NCBI GenBank assembly: GCA_947454355.1
Contig: CANGKR010000005.1
Location: 1 to 39,079, forward strand
Length of the DNA stretch: 39,079 nucleotides
Origin: Comamonadaceae bacterium
Lineage (GTDB): Bacteria > Pseudomonadota > Gammaproteobacteria > Burkholderiales > Burkholderiaceae_C
Reading direction: 5' to 3'
The position numbers were made by a program, and so were the translations under genes. The notes under the pieces were generated by a model. The model had not been told where the DNA came from. It did no database searches and was given only the letters and a program-made list of their open reading frames with translations. This document shows positions 26,807 through 36,933 of the stretch, in pieces. Every line of letters starts with the position of its first letter. The first letter of the stretch is position 1.

Positions 26807-29800
26807 ATGAACGCACCCAATACGCTCCAACATCTGATGCAAGCCGACGAGTCTTCGCCCCGATTGCGCGAGATTCCTTACAACTACACCAGTTTCTCGG
26901 ACCGCGAAATCGTCATCCGTTTGTTGGGCGCCCGCGCCTGGGATTTGCTCAATCAGCTGCGCCAGGAGCGCCGCACGGGCCGCTCGGCCCGCATGCTCTA
27001 CGAAGTGTTGGGCGACATCTGGGTGGTGCAGCGCAATCCGTATTTGCAGGACGACCTGTTGGACAACCCTGGTCGCCGCCAAATGCTGGTGGACGCCTTG
27101 AACCATCGCCTGGGCGAGGTGCAAAAGCGCCGCACCCCCGACACCGACGCCCCCCGTGACGCGCTGGTGGGTGAATTACTGGACCTGGCCAAGCAGACTT
27201 TGCAGGATTTTGACCGGGCCATCGCGGCCATGCAGATCCTGCGCCGCCACACCCAAAAGGTGCTGGGTCGCTTGACAGCCAAAGACAATATCAAGTTCGA
27301 CGCCCTGTCGCGCGTCAGCCATGTGACCGACGCCACCGACTGGCGCGTTGAATACCCCTTCGTGGTGCTGACCCCAGACAGCGAAGCTGAAATGGCTCTT
27401 TTGGTCAAAGGCTGCATCGAGCTGGGCTTGACCATCATCCCCCGTGGGGGTGGCACGGGCTACACAGGGGGTGCGATCCCCCTGACCTGGAAAAGCGTGG
27501 TCATCAACACTGAAAAGCTCGAAGCCATGGGCGAAGTCACGCTCACGAGCCTGACCGGTGTGGACCAACCGGTGCCCACCATCCGCACCGAAGCGGGTGT
27601 GGTCACCCAGCGCGTGGCGGACGCCGCTGAGCGTGCGGGATTTGTGTTTGCAGTGGACCCGACTTCGGCTGAGGCCAGCTGCATTGGCGGGAACGTCGCC
27701 ATGAACGCGGGGGGCAAAAAAGCCGTGCTTTGGGGCACGGCCCTGGACAACCTGGCCAGCTGGCGCATGGTTACCCCTGACGCCGAATGGCTGGATGTGG
27801 TGCGCATGGACCACAACATGGGCAAGATCCACGACGCCGAAGTGGCCACTTTCGAGTTGCGCTATTTCAAGGCCGACGGCAAAACCCCGCTGCGCACCGA
27901 AACCTTGGTCATTCCCGGCAAAACCTTCCGTAAAGAAGGTCTGGGCAAAGACGTCACCGACAAATTCCTGGCCGGCTTGCCAGGCGTGCAAAAAGAGGGC
28001 TGTGACGGCCTGATCACCAGCGCCACTTGGGTCTTGCACCGCATGCCCGAGCACACCCGCACGGTGTGCATGGAGTTTTTTGGCAATGCCAAAGATGCGG
28101 TGCCCAGCATCGTTGAGATCAAGGACTTCATGTTCGCCGAGCAAAAACGCTCTGGCGTGTTGCTGGCGGGCCTGGAGCACCTGGACGAGCGCTACATGCG
28201 TGCCGTGGGTTACACCACCAAGTCCAAGCGCGGGCAGTTCCCCAAAATGCTGCTCTTAGCCGACATCGCAGGCGATAACCCTGATGATGTGGCCCGCGTC
28301 ACCTCGGAGGTCGTGCGTCTGGCCAATTCGCGCAGTGGCGAAGGCTTTGTGGCCATCAGCCCCGAGGCGCGCAAAAAATTCTGGGCGGACCGCAAAAAGA
28401 CTGCCGCCATTTCGCGCCACACCAATGCCTTCAAGGTCAACGAAGACGTCGTGATTCCCTTGCCGCGCATGGCCGAGTACACCGACGGCATCGAGTACAT
28501 CAACATCGACCTGAGCCTGCGCAACAAACTCAAGCTCTGCCAGGAGTTGGAAAACTTCTTGACCCGCGGCCAGCTGCCGCTGGGTCAACAAGAAGACGCC
28601 AATGACGTGCCTGCCGCTGAGCTGCTTGAAGAGCGCGTAGCGCAAGCCCTCACCGTGATCCGCGAAACCCGTGCCCTCTGGCTGGGCTGGTTGAACGACC
28701 TGGACGGTTTATTCATACAGTTGCAAGACCACAGCTTGCGCGCCAGCTGGAAAACCCAGATCCGTGAACCCCTGCGAGCGATTTTCTCGGGCGCAGCCTT
28801 TGCCCCCATCCTGACCGAGTGCACTGCGATCCACAAGCGTGTGCTCAAAGGCCGTGTGTGGGTGGCCCTGCACATGCACGCGGGCGACGGCAATGTGCAC
28901 ACCAACATCCCGGTCAACAGCGATGACTACGACATGCTGCAAACCGCGCATGAAGCGGTGACCCGCATCATGGCGCTGGCCCGCAGCCTGGACGGCGTGA
29001 TCTCGGGGGAGCACGGCATCGGCATCACCAAGCTCGAGTTTTTGAGCGATGCCGAACTGCAGCCCTTTGCCGACTACAAGCAACGCATCGACCCGGAAGG
29101 CCGCTTCAACAAGGGCAAACTGATGCGCCGCGTCACCGGCCCGGATGGCCCCGAAATCCAAGCTGACCTGACCAACGCCTATACCCCCAGCTTTGGCCTG
29201 ATGGGCCACGAATCGCTGATCATGCAGCAGTCCGACATTGGCGACATCGCGGCCAGCGTCAAGGACTGTTTGCGCTGCGGCAAATGCAAACCCGTGTGCG
29301 CCACCCATGTGCCACGCGCCAATTTGCTCTACAGCCCGCGCAACAAAATTTTGGCAACCTCATTGCTGGTCGAAGCTTTTCTGTACGAAGAGCAAACCCG
29401 CCGTGGTGTCTCGATCAAGCACTGGCAAGAGTTTGAAGACGTGGCTGACCACTGCACCGTCTGCCACAAGTGTCTGACGCCTTGTCCGGTCAAAATTGAC
29501 TTCGGTGACGTGACCATGAACATGCGCAACCTGTTGCGCAAGATGGGTCAAAAGAGCTTCCGTCCCGGCAATGCTGCGGCCATGTTCATGCTCAACGCCA
29601 CCAACCCAGAGACCATCAAGCTGGCCCGCGCCGCCATGGTGGGCGTGGGCATGAAGGCCCAGCGCTTTGTGGCTGGCCTGCTCAAAGGCGTGGCCCGCAA
29701 GCAGACCAGTGCACCCCCCGCCACGGTGGGCACAGCGCCCATCAAAGAGCAGGTGATTCACTTCATCAACAAAAAGATGCCGGGCAACCTGCCCAAGAAG

Positions 29801-30679
29801 ACTGCACGCGCCTTGCTCGACATTGAAGACAACGACTACGTGCCGATCATCCGCAACCCGCAGGCCACCACCTCGGAAACCGAGGCGGTGTTTTACTTCC
29901 CTGGTTGCGGCTCAGAGCGTCTGTTCAGCCAAGTGGGCCTGGCGACGCAAGCCATGCTCTGGCATGCGGGCGTGCAAACTGTGCTGCCGCCGGGTTACCT
30001 GTGCTGCGGTTACCCGCAAAAAGGCTCAGGTCAGTTCGACAAAGCCGAAAAGATCATCACCGACAACCGTGTGCTGTTCCACCGCGTGGCCAATACGCTC
30101 AACTACCTTGACATCAAAACCGTGGTGGTGAGCTGTGGAACCTGCTACGACCAGTTGCAGGGTTATGAGTTCGACAAGATCTTCCCCGGCTGCCGCATCG
30201 TGGACATCCACGAATACCTGCTGGAAAAAGGCATCAAGCTCGAATCACAGGGCGCCTACCTGTACCACGACCCATGCCACACGCCCATGAAGCTGCAAGA
30301 CCCGATGAAGACCGTCAAGGCCTTACTGGGTGACCAGGTGCTCAAGTCTGATCGCTGCTGCGGCGAGTCGGGCACCCTGGGTGTGACGCGACCCGATATT
30401 TCCACCCAAGTGCGCTTTCGCAAGGAAGAAGAGATCCGCAAGGGCGAAGCCGATTTGCGCGCCAGCGGTGCCTTGGGCGCCAAGGACAATGTCAAGATCC
30501 TGACGAGCTGCCCCAGCTGTTTGCAAGGCCTGTCGCGCTATGGAGACGACTTGCAAAACGGTCTGCTCGAGGCCGACTACATTGTGGTCGAAATGGCCAA
30601 GCACATCTTGGGCGAAAACTGGATGCCCGAGTATGTGAGCGCAGTCAATGCCGGTGGCATTGAACGCGTGCTGGTGTGA
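26807..30679 (+). CDS. Giant fused FAD-binding oxidase / 4Fe-4S / CCG-domain oxidoreductase (DUF3683-type)
   Basis: A 1290-residue single polypeptide that I recognise as the DUF3683-containing FAD/FMN oxidoreductase of betaproteobacteria. In order: an N-terminal DUF3683 region (about 1-140); a PCMH FAD-binding domain (about 180-350) with [12 protein letters not shown] near 211; an FAD-oxidase C-terminal domain of the GlcD/DLD type (to about 790, ending GEHGIGITK and [12 protein letters not shown]); two 4Fe-4S motifs, [11 protein letters not shown] near 821 and [12 protein letters not shown] near 882; and two CCG domains (CCGYP near 1065, CCGESG near 1182). The layout equals GlcD fused to a GlcF/GlpC-like Fe-S subunit, so oxidation of a 2-hydroxy acid such as D-lactate with electron transfer to quinone is likely. 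The substrate is unknown. ATG 26807 (MNAPNTLQ) is preferred over ATG 26777. Confidence 0.88.
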   Translation: MNAPNTLQHLMQADESSPRLREIPYNYTSFSDREIVIRLLGARAWDLLNQLRQERRTGRSARMLYEVLGDIWVVQRNPYLQDDLLDNPGRRQMLVDALNHRLGEVQKRRTPDTDAPRDALVGELLDLAKQTLQDFDRAIAAMQILRRHTQKVLGRLTAKDNIKFDALSRVSHVTDATDWRVEYPFVVLTPDSEAEMALLVKGCIELGLTIIPRGGGTGYTGGAIPLTWKSVVINTEKLEAMGEVTLTSLTGVDQPVPTIRTEAGVVTQRVADAAERAGFVFAVDPTSAEASCIGGNVAMNAGGKKAVLWGTALDNLASWRMVTPDAEWLDVVRMDHNMGKIHDAEVATFELRYFKADGKTPLRTETLVIPGKTFRKEGLGKDVTDKFLAGLPGVQKEGCDGLITSATWVLHRMPEHTRTVCMEFFGNAKDAVPSIVEIKDFMFAEQKRSGVLLAGLEHLDERYMRAVGYTTKSKRGQFPKMLLLADIAGDNPDDVARVTSEVVRLANSRSGEGFVAISPEARKKFWADRKKTAAISRHTNAFKVNEDVVIPLPRMAEYTDGIEYINIDLSLRNKLKLCQELENFLTRGQLPLGQQEDANDVPAAELLEERVAQALTVIRETRALWLGWLNDLDGLFIQLQDHSLRASWKTQIREPLRAIFSGAAFAPILTECTAIHKRVLKGRVWVALHMHAGDGNVHTNIPVNSDDYDMLQTAHEAVTRIMALARSLDGVISGEHGIGITKLEFLSDAELQPFADYKQRIDPEGRFNKGKLMRRVTGPDGPEIQADLTNAYTPSFGLMGHESLIMQQSDIGDIAASVKDCLRCGKCKPVCATHVPRANLLYSPRNKILATSLLVEAFLYEEQTRRGVSIKHWQEFEDVADHCTVCHKCLTPCPVKIDFGDVTMNMRNLLRKMGQKSFRPGNAAAMFMLNATNPETIKLARAAMVGVGMKAQRFVAGLLKGVARKQTSAPPATVGTAPIKEQVIHFINKKMPGNLPKKTARALLDIEDNDYVPIIRNPQATTSETEAVFYFPGCGSERLFSQVGLATQAMLWHAGVQTVLPPGYLCCGYPQKGSGQFDKAEKIITDNRVLFHRVANTLNYLDIKTVVVSCGTCYDQLQGYEFDKIFPGCRIVDIHEYLLEKGIKLESQGAYLYHDPCHTPMKLQDPMKTVKALLGDQVLKSDRCCGESGTLGVTRPDISTQVRFRKEEEIRKGEADLRASGALGAKDNVKILTSCPSCLQGLSRYGDDLQNGLLEADYIVVEMAKHILGENWMPEYVSAVNAGGIERVLV

Positions 30680-30682
30680 GCC

Positions 30683-31099
30683 ATGGCTGGTTTGAAAGCT
30701 GACAGTCCCCTGCCCGAATCCATGACGGTGCATGGGCAGTCGCGGGTTTTGGAAATCGGGTTTTCTGACGGTGCGCAATTTCGCATCCCTTTTGAGCTGA
30801 TGCGCGTGTACTCCCCTTCGGCTGAAGTCCAAGGTCACGGCCCCGGCCAAGAAGTCCTGCAAACCGGCAAGCGCGACGTCACCGTGGTGGACATCGAACA
30901 GGTGGGCCACTACGCGGTCAAACCCACTTTCTCGGACTGTCACGATTCCGGTTTGTTCACTTGGGAATATCTGTACTTCCTCGGCGCCGAACAAGAGGCC
31001 CTGTGGCGTCAATACGAAGAGCGCTTGCAGGCCGCAGGCGTGCAGCGTGACGCGCCCATGCTGTCTGCTGCGGGTAGCCACTGCGGCCATTCCCACTGA
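30683..31099 (+). CDS. DUF971 family protein (gamma-butyrobetaine hydroxylase N-terminal-like domain)
   Basis: A 138-residue protein with the DUF971 pattern: [27 protein letters not shown] near residues 22-48 and [19 protein letters not shown] near 82-100. In eukaryotes this domain precedes the catalytic part of BBOX1 and TMLHE, but here it stands alone and its role is not established; members have been linked to Fe-S protein maturation. The C-terminus ends GSHCGHSH, a Cys/His cluster that could bind metal. It starts three bases after the oxidoreductase stop, and ubiE follows by 20 bases, so the three are probably one transcript. Confidence 0.88.
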   Translation: MAGLKADSPLPESMTVHGQSRVLEIGFSDGAQFRIPFELMRVYSPSAEVQGHGPGQEVLQTGKRDVTVVDIEQVGHYAVKPTFSDCHDSGLFTWEYLYFLGAEQEALWRQYEERLQAAGVQRDAPMLSAAGSHCGHSH

Positions 31100-31119
31100 A
31101 CTATTTTGAAAGCCCACGC

Positions 31120-31851
31120 ATGAGTTCAACCCATTTCGGTTTCAAGACCGTCGATGAATCCGACAAAGCCAAGCATGTGCGCGGCGTGTTCGATTCGGTG
31201 GCCTCCAAATACGATGTGATGAACGACTTGATGTCGGCCGGTTTGCACCGCGTCTGGAAGGCCTACACCGTGCAAGTGGCCAACTTGAAGGCAGGCGATC
31301 AGGTGCTGGACATTGCTGGCGGCACCGGAGACTTGGCTTTGGCCTTTGCCAAAAAAGTCGGCCCCACAGGTCGGGTGGTGCACACCGACATCAATCAGGC
31401 CATGTTGTCGACTGGGCGTGATCGCTTGATCAATCTGGGTGTGGTCTTGCCCACCTTGGTGTGCGACGCTGAAAAACTGCCATTCCCCGACGGGCACTTT
31501 GACCTGGTCAGCGTCGCATTCGGTTTGCGCAACATGACCCACAAGGACGTGGCCCTTAAGGAGATGTGCCGTGTGCTCAAACCCGGTGGCAAGTTGCTGG
31601 TCCTGGAGTTTTCCAAAGTGGCCAAACCCCTCGAGAAGTTTTATGACTGGTACAGCTTCAATGTCTTGCCGCCCTTGGGCAAGCTGGTGGCGGGCGATGA
31701 CAGCAGTTACCGCTATCTGGCCGAATCGATCCGTATGCACCCTGACCAAGAAACCTTGAAAAGCCTTATGAAAAGTAGCGGTTTTGGCCATGTAGATTTT
31801 CACAACATGAGTGCAGGGGTGGTAGCCTTACACGTCGGGATCAAGTGTTGA
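31120..31851 (+). CDS. ubiE: Ubiquinone/menaquinone biosynthesis C-methyltransferase UbiE
   Basis: A 243-residue SAM-dependent methyltransferase. It C-methylates 2-polyprenyl-6-methoxy-1,4-benzoquinol (or demethylmenaquinol). The family segments [25 protein letters not shown] motif [15 protein letters not shown], and [26 protein letters not shown] are present, with the C-terminal [11 protein letters not shown]. Length is standard. ATG 31120 gives the typical [13 protein letters not shown] start. Together with ubiJ and ubiB downstream it marks the ubiquinone cluster. Confidence 0.97.
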   Translation: MSSTHFGFKTVDESDKAKHVRGVFDSVASKYDVMNDLMSAGLHRVWKAYTVQVANLKAGDQVLDIAGGTGDLALAFAKKVGPTGRVVHTDINQAMLSTGRDRLINLGVVLPTLVCDAEKLPFPDGHFDLVSVAFGLRNMTHKDVALKEMCRVLKPGGKLLVLEFSKVAKPLEKFYDWYSFNVLPPLGKLVAGDDSSYRYLAESIRMHPDQETLKSLMKSSGFGHVDFHNMSAGVVALHVGIKC

Positions 31852-31872
31852 CCCGCCATGAACGTTTCTTTT

Positions 31873-31884
31873 GGAGACCTTGTG
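31873..31884 (+). promoter_or_regulatory. Ribosome-binding site and GTG start of the Tim44-domain gene
   Basis: GGAGA at 31873-31877 is five bases before GTG 31882-31884. The alternative ATG 31858 lacks a comparable purine-rich site and would add eight residues (MNVSFGDL) in front of the signal peptide. This decides the start in favour of GTG. Confidence 0.65.
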
Positions 31885-32868
31885 AAAAAATTATTCAGTG
31901 TGTTGTTAGTGTTGTTGTTGTCCTTGGGCAGCCTGCAGGCTGAAGCCAAGCGATTGGGCGGTGGCCGCTCGATGGGACAGCAATCTGGCAACGTGACTCA
32001 GCGCGAAGCAGCGCATCCTTCAGCACCGACCCAGCAGGTCGCACCCGCTGGCGTGGCCAAGCCTGCCACCCCACCGCCTGCAGCACCCGCTAAACGTCCT
32101 TGGGGCGCCATGCTCGGTGGCCTGGCGGCCGGTTTGGGCTTGGCCTGGTTGGCCCACAGTCTGGGCATGGGCGGCGCCATGGGCGACATCTTGATGTTCG
32201 CTTTGATCGCCTTTGCCGCCATCGCATTGATCGGCTGGTTCATGCGTTCACGCGCTGCTCAGCAAAATTCGGACGGCTTGGCTTACCAAGGTGCGGGCAG
32301 CAGTGCCACGTCTCCCGAGGTCTTGCGCAACTACAACCCTGAAAAAGTGGGCAACGACGCTTCCGCTCGTCCTTGGGAAGCGCCAGCCGCTTTCGACAGC
32401 AGCGCACCTGCGGCAACTGGCTCCATGATCGGCTCGGCCATTGGTGGCAGCCAGGCCCTGGACGGCAGCCAAGCTTGGGGCGTGCCTGCGGGCTTTGACA
32501 CCGAAGGCTTCTTGAATGCAGCCAAGCGCAACTTTGCGACCTTGCAGGACGCCTGGGACCGCTCGGACATCAGCATGCTGCGCTCGATGATGACCGACAC
32601 CATGCTCGAAGAAATCCGCGCCCAACTGGCCGAGCGCGAAGCCACCGCTTCGGGCCAACCCAATAAAACCGAAGTGCTCATGCTCGACGCCAAACTCCTG
32701 GGCATCGAAGAACTGCCAGAGGTTTACATGGCCAGCGTGGAGTTCAACGGCATGATCCGCGAAGAAGCTCACGCCAACCCGAACCCCTTCCGCGAAGTCT
32801 GGAACATGACCAAGCCCCGCCAAGGCGGCAGCGGCTGGTTGGTGGCTGGCGTGCAGGCCTTGCAGTAA
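31882..32868 (+). CDS. Tim44-domain exported/membrane protein in the ubi cluster
   Basis: A 328-residue protein with an N-terminal signal (KKLFSVLLVLLLSLGSLQA), a Gly/Ser-rich segment KRLGGGRSMG, a Pro/Ala-rich stretch, and two hydrophobic segments near residues 75-115 (MLGGLAAGLGLAWLAHSLG; DILMFALIAFAAIALIGWFM). A C-terminal Tim44/MBA1-like domain occupies about 205-325 (RNFATLQDAWDRSDISMLRSM, then WNMTKP). I chose GTG 31882 because GGAGA sits five bases upstream and MKKLF matches a signal peptide; ATG 31858 is the upstream alternative. The role is unknown. It lies between ubiE and ubiJ. Confidence 0.85.
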   Translation: MKKLFSVLLVLLLSLGSLQAEAKRLGGGRSMGQQSGNVTQREAAHPSAPTQQVAPAGVAKPATPPPAAPAKRPWGAMLGGLAAGLGLAWLAHSLGMGGAMGDILMFALIAFAAIALIGWFMRSRAAQQNSDGLAYQGAGSSATSPEVLRNYNPEKVGNDASARPWEAPAAFDSSAPAATGSMIGSAIGGSQALDGSQAWGVPAGFDTEGFLNAAKRNFATLQDAWDRSDISMLRSMMTDTMLEEIRAQLAEREATASGQPNKTEVLMLDAKLLGIEELPEVYMASVEFNGMIREEAHANPNPFREVWNMTKPRQGGSGWLVAGVQALQ

Positions 32869-32920
32869 ACAAGACCGTTGGCGTGCCGCAGGGCCGCGCT
32901 TTCGGGAATAATCGGGGACT

Positions 32921-33472
32921 ATGGCAACACAGTCCCCTTTTTCTTTGGCGGCGCAGGCTTTGCAGCAGTTTGGCGCTTCATTCACGCCGCCCGCATGGGT
33001 GGTGGACGAGACCCTCAACCGTGTGGTTTTGTTTTTGAACCATGTGCTCCAGCAAGAGCCCGAAGCCACGCGTCGCTTGGCTCGCCAAAAAGGCCAGCGC
33101 ATCGAGCTGCAATGGCAAACCTTCACCCTCAAGCTCTCGCCCACACCTGCAGGCTTGCTCGAACGTGTACAGGTCGAGGGTTTTGATTTGCGACTGACAG
33201 TGACCGACCCCACCCCCCTGGATGTGGCCACCGCCTTGCTGCGCGGTGACAAGCCCGGCGTGCGCATTGAAGGCGATGTGCAACTGGCCGCCGAAGTCAA
33301 TTGGTTGATCGACCATGTGCGCTGGGAACCCGAAGAAGACCTTGCCAAACTGTGGGGTGACGCTGCTGCTCACACCGTGTGTCAGTTCGCCAGGCAAGCC
33401 GTTGAGGCCTTGAAACAATTCACCGCCTCATGGCGACGTCCTGCCCACGAAGCCACAAAGGCCACCCCATGA
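32921..33472 (+). CDS. ubiJ: Ubiquinone biosynthesis accessory factor UbiJ (SCP2-type lipid-binding protein)
   Basis: A 183-residue protein between ubiE and ubiB, the position of ubiJ. It has an SCP2-like lipid-binding fold ([24 protein letters not shown], then [19 protein letters not shown], and [19 protein letters not shown]) and a C-terminal helix. UbiJ binds lipid intermediates and organises the Ubi complex in E. coli. The sequence is divergent, so the name depends on both fold and context. The stop overlaps the ubiB ATG (ATGA at 33469-33472), giving coupled translation. Confidence 0.88.
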   Translation: MATQSPFSLAAQALQQFGASFTPPAWVVDETLNRVVLFLNHVLQQEPEATRRLARQKGQRIELQWQTFTLKLSPTPAGLLERVQVEGFDLRLTVTDPTPLDVATALLRGDKPGVRIEGDVQLAAEVNWLIDHVRWEPEEDLAKLWGDAAAHTVCQFARQAVEALKQFTASWRRPAHEATKATP

Positions 33473-35040
33473 ACCGGATGCTTCGCGGCGGATTCATCCT
33501 GTTCATCGTTTTGCGTTACGGCCTCGATGAGCTGGTGCTGACCAGTTTCCAAAAGCCTTGGCTGCGCGTGCTGGCCCGCATCTTGTCTGTGGGCCGCGAC
33601 CTGAAAGCCCCGCGCGGCCAGCGCATCCGCGAAGCCTTAGAGCGTTTGGGTCCGATCTTTGTCAAGTTCGGCCAAGTGCTGTCTACTCGGCGCGATTTGT
33701 TGCCCACCGACATCGCCGATGAGCTGGCGCAACTGCAAGACAATGTGCCGCCTTTCCCATCAGAGGTGGCAGTGGCCACCATCGAGCGGGCTTTCCGCCG
33801 TCCGGTGGACGAGATTTTTGTGCATTTTGACCGCCAACCCGTGGCCAGCGCGTCCATCGCGCAGGTGCACTTTGCTGTCATTCAAGACAAGCAAGGCGTG
33901 CAGCGGGACGTGGCTGTCAAAGTGCTGCGCCCCGACATGCTGCCCGTCATCGAAAAAGACCTTTCGCTCATGCGCATGATGGCCGGCTGGGTTGAGAGCC
34001 TGAGCGCCGATGGCAAACGCCTCAAGCCCCGCGAAGTGGTGGCCGAGTTTGACAAGTACTTGCACGACGAACTCGACCTCGTGCGCGAAGCCTCCAACGC
34101 TGCGCAATTGCGCCGCAACATGAGCGGCTTGAACCTGGTGCTGATCCCCGAAATGTTTTGGGACTTCTGCCACAACGAAGTCATCGTCATGGAGCGCATG
34201 ATCGGCGTGCCCATCAGCCAGGTGGACCGTCTGCGCGAAGCCGGGGTGGACATTCCTCAGCTGGCCCGCGACGGGGTGACCTTGTTTTTCACGCAAGTGT
34301 TTCGCGATGGTTTTTTCCATGCCGACATGCACCCTGGCAACATCCAGGTCAGCCTGGCGCCTGAATCCTTTGGGCGATATATCTCTTTGGACTTCGGCAT
34401 TGTGGGCACCTTGACCGAGTACGACAAAGAGTACTTGGCGCAAAACTTCACTGCCTTTTTCCGGCGCGACTACAAGCGCGTGGCGCAGTTGCACATCGAG
34501 TCCGGCTGGGTGCCCGCCAACACCCGGGTCGATGAGCTGGAGTCGGCCATCCGTGCGGTGTGTGAGCCTTACTTCGACCGACCGCTCAAAGAGATTTCTC
34601 TTGGCATGGTCTTGATGCGTTTGTTCCAGACCTCGCGCCGCTTTCATGTGGAGATCCAGCCGCAACTGGTGCTCCTGCAAAAGACGCTACTCAACATCGA
34701 AGGTCTCGGGCGTCAGCTCGACCCTGAATTGGACTTGTGGAACACCGCCAAACCGTTTTTAGAAAAATGGATGGTCGATCAACTGGGCCCTAAAAAACTG
34801 TTGTTCGAACTGCGCGACCAAGCCCCGCAGTACGCCAAGTTGCTGCCGCAACTGCCGCGCTTGTTGCACGACTTTTTGCAGCAGCCGCGCACCGATCAAG
34901 AAGACCGCAAACACCTAGCGCTGCTCATTGCCGAGCAGCGCCGCACCAACAGCACCTTGCAAACCATCTTGTACCTGTGCATTGGTTTTGTGATGGCCTC
35001 GGTCGTTTTGCAACTGCTGTGGCATCTGGAATTGTTGTAG
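33469..35040 (+). CDS. ubiB: Ubiquinone biosynthesis protein UbiB (ABC1/ADCK-family atypical kinase/ATPase)
   Basis: A 523-residue protein with the UbiB-family KxGQ motif KFGQVLSTR (residues 66-74), the Ala-rich ASIAQVH loop, EHDL-type and HADMHPGN catalytic motifs, and DFG-like LDFGIVG. Two C-terminal membrane helices ([20 protein letters not shown]) anchor it. UbiB proteins have ATPase activity and help ubiquinone precursors leave the membrane. ATG 33469 is the start; 13 more codons are open upstream but overlap ubiJ. The sequence ends ELL-stop 23 bases before the symporter gene, which has its own ribosome-binding site. Confidence 0.96.
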   Translation: MNRMLRGGFILFIVLRYGLDELVLTSFQKPWLRVLARILSVGRDLKAPRGQRIREALERLGPIFVKFGQVLSTRRDLLPTDIADELAQLQDNVPPFPSEVAVATIERAFRRPVDEIFVHFDRQPVASASIAQVHFAVIQDKQGVQRDVAVKVLRPDMLPVIEKDLSLMRMMAGWVESLSADGKRLKPREVVAEFDKYLHDELDLVREASNAAQLRRNMSGLNLVLIPEMFWDFCHNEVIVMERMIGVPISQVDRLREAGVDIPQLARDGVTLFFTQVFRDGFFHADMHPGNIQVSLAPESFGRYISLDFGIVGTLTEYDKEYLAQNFTAFFRRDYKRVAQLHIESGWVPANTRVDELESAIRAVCEPYFDRPLKEISLGMVLMRLFQTSRRFHVEIQPQLVLLQKTLLNIEGLGRQLDPELDLWNTAKPFLEKWMVDQLGPKKLLFELRDQAPQYAKLLPQLPRLLHDFLQQPRTDQEDRKHLALLIAEQRRTNSTLQTILYLCIGFVMASVVLQLLWHLELL

Positions 35041-35063
35041 CCTGAACCCTGAGGAGCCCTGAC

Positions 35064-36509
35064 GTGCTGTTGACCTTGGTCATTGCCTATTTGCTGATCA
35101 CCATCGCCATCGGCTTGGTGGCCGCCAAGCGGGTCAAGAACTCTGCCGACTTTGCCATCGCTGGCCGCCATCTGCCGCTGGCCATGATCGTCACCACCAC
35201 CTTTGCCACCTGGTTCGGCTCCGAAACTGTGCTGGGCATTCCCGCCAAGTTCGTCAACAGTGGCCTCAATGGCGTGGTCGAAGACCCTTTTGGCGCGGGC
35301 AGTTGCCTGATTCTGGTGGGCGTCTTTTTCGCGGCCAAGCTCTACAAAATGTCCCTGCTCACCATCAGCGACTACTACCGCGAGCGCTATGGCCGCACGG
35401 TGGAGGTGGTGTGCTCCATCATCATCATGGTCAGCTACCTGGGCTGGGTGTCGGCGCAGGTCACAGCCTTGGGTCTGGTGTTCAATCTCTTGTCAGGCGG
35501 TGCCATCAGCATGCCGCTGGGCATGGCCATTGGCGTGGTCTCTATTTTGGCCTACACCTTGTTTGGCGGCATGTGGTCGGTCGCGGTCACCGACTTCATG
35601 CAAATGATCATTTTGGTCGTGGGCCTGGCGACCATTGCCGTGTTTGCCGGTCAGCAAGCGGGCGGGGCGGACAAAGTGGTGGCCTTGGCGGTCAGTCAGG
35701 ACATGTTCAAGTTCTGGCCCGAGCCCAACTTCCATGACATCGTGTTTTTTGTCGCCGCCGCCATCACCATGATGCTGGGCTCCATTCCGCAGCAAGACGT
35801 GTTTCAGCGGGTCATGTCGGCCAACAGCGAATACGCGGCCTCCCGTGGCCCGGTACTGGGCGGGATTTTTTACATCCTGTTTGCCTTTGTGCCCATGTTT
35901 TTGGTGGTCAGCGCCATGATCATCATGCCCGAGAAGGCCTTGACCCTGATGAAAGAAGACCCGCAAAAGGTCCTGCCCACTTTGGTCATGGAACACATGC
36001 CCTTTGTCATGCAGGTGCTGTTTTTCGGGGCCTTGTTGTCAGCCATCAAGTCATGCGCTTCAGCCACCTTGCTGGCGCCCAGCGTGACCTTCACCGAAAA
36101 CATCTGGCGCCAGTTTTACCCCCACAGCAGCGACCAACAAGAACTCAAAGCCATGCGGGTGACGGTGTTGGTCTTCAGTGCGTTGGTGCTGGTGTATGCC
36201 ATCGTCATGCAGGGCAGCAGCATTTACGAAATGGTCTCAGGCGCCTACCAGGTCACCCTGGTGGGGGCCTTTGTGCCCCTGGTGTTTGGTCTGTACTGGC
36301 CGCGTGCCACCACCCAGGGAGCTCTGTTTGCCATCGCCGCCGGCCTGGCCGTGTGGTTGACTTTGCTGCTCACCCCCGCCGGAGAAGCGTTTCCGGCGCA
36401 ATTGGCGGGTGTTCTGGCCAGTTTGGCCGGCATGCTGGTCGGCTCCACCCTGCCGCAAGCCATTCGCAACCAGAAGGCCCCGCACCACGCCGTTCCCCAT
36501 ATTGCTTGA
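35064..36509 (+). CDS. Sodium:solute symporter (SSS family), substrate unknown
   Basis: A 481-residue polytopic protein with about thirteen hydrophobic helices. The N-terminal ADFAIAGRHLPLAMIVTTTFATWFG and GIPAKFVNSGLNG regions, and GGMWSVAVTDFMQMIILVVG, match SSS transporters (PutP/PanF-like). Such proteins couple Na+ entry to uptake of amino acids, organic acids or vitamins; the substrate cannot be told here. The start is GTG 35064, supported by GAGGAG at 35051-35056, seven bases upstream. No adjacent sensor kinase suggests a fused regulatory role. It may be co-transcribed with ubiB. Confidence 0.9.
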   Translation: MLLTLVIAYLLITIAIGLVAAKRVKNSADFAIAGRHLPLAMIVTTTFATWFGSETVLGIPAKFVNSGLNGVVEDPFGAGSCLILVGVFFAAKLYKMSLLTISDYYRERYGRTVEVVCSIIIMVSYLGWVSAQVTALGLVFNLLSGGAISMPLGMAIGVVSILAYTLFGGMWSVAVTDFMQMIILVVGLATIAVFAGQQAGGADKVVALAVSQDMFKFWPEPNFHDIVFFVAAAITMMLGSIPQQDVFQRVMSANSEYAASRGPVLGGIFYILFAFVPMFLVVSAMIIMPEKALTLMKEDPQKVLPTLVMEHMPFVMQVLFFGALLSAIKSCASATLLAPSVTFTENIWRQFYPHSSDQQELKAMRVTVLVFSALVLVYAIVMQGSSIYEMVSGAYQVTLVGAFVPLVFGLYWPRATTQGALFAIAAGLAVWLTLLLTPAGEAFPAQLAGVLASLAGMLVGSTLPQAIRNQKAPHHAVPHIA

Positions 36510-36520
36510 GCCCTGCGGCC

Positions 36521-36526
36521 TATAAT
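36521..36526 (+). promoter_or_regulatory. Putative -10 element of the fmdB promoter
   Basis: TATAAT is a perfect -10 hexamer, 31 bases upstream of the FmdB-family ATG and just after the symporter stop (36507-36509). A clear -35 at 16-18 bases is lacking. It could drive the FmdB-DUF502-aspS run. Confidence 0.45.
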
Positions 36527-36557
36527 CGAGGGTTTTGGTTCTACCTCTGACGCCCTT

Positions 36558-36893
36558 ATGCCTCTCTACGCTTACAAATGTGAGTCCTGTGGCCATGCCA
36601 AGGACGTTTTGCAAAAAATGGCCGACGACCCGTTGACCGAATGCCCCGTGTGCGGCAAGCCCAGCTTTAAAAAGCAGCTGACCGCCGCAGGCTTTCAACT
36701 CAAGGGCAACGGCTGGTACGCGACCGACTTCAAAGGTGGCTCCGGTGGCACGGCCGCACCAGCGGTTTCGGGCGACTCTGGCGCTGCCACGCCGGCCGCT
36801 CCTGCTTCAAGCGACAGCACGCCCAGCGCCTCGGCAAGCAGCACAACAACGGCCTCGGCCGCCAGCTGTGCGCCTTCATGCGCCTGTCATTGA
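36558..36893 (+). CDS. FmdB-family zinc-ribbon regulatory-type protein with Cys-rich tail
   Basis: A 111-residue protein opening MPLYAYKCESCGHAKDVLQ, with two CxxC pairs (CESC at 8-11, CPVC around 30-33) that form the FmdB zinc ribbon; FmdB was first seen as a putative regulator, but its true role is unclear. After about residue 65 comes a long Gly/Ala/Ser/Thr-rich, low-complexity linker, ending in CAPSCACH, a second Cys/His cluster. It is the first gene of the fmdB-DUF502-aspS set, an order frequent in betaproteobacteria. A TATAAT lies 31 bases upstream of ATG 36558. Confidence 0.9.
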   Translation: MPLYAYKCESCGHAKDVLQKMADDPLTECPVCGKPSFKKQLTAAGFQLKGNGWYATDFKGGSGGTAAPAVSGDSGAATPAAPASSDSTPSASASSTTTASAASCAPSCACH

Positions 36894-36933
36894 CGCCATC
36901 CACCATCACACTTTTCACAACTGATCGAGCCCC

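Noticed and set aside
27176-28180. 334-codon minus-strand frame inside the large oxidoreductase gene
   Set aside because: Mirror frame of a conserved coding sequence; no domain, and no independent promoter.
33760-34680. 306-codon minus-strand frame opposite ubiB
   Set aside because: Antisense to the conserved UbiB kinase-like core; His/Gln-rich shadow composition.
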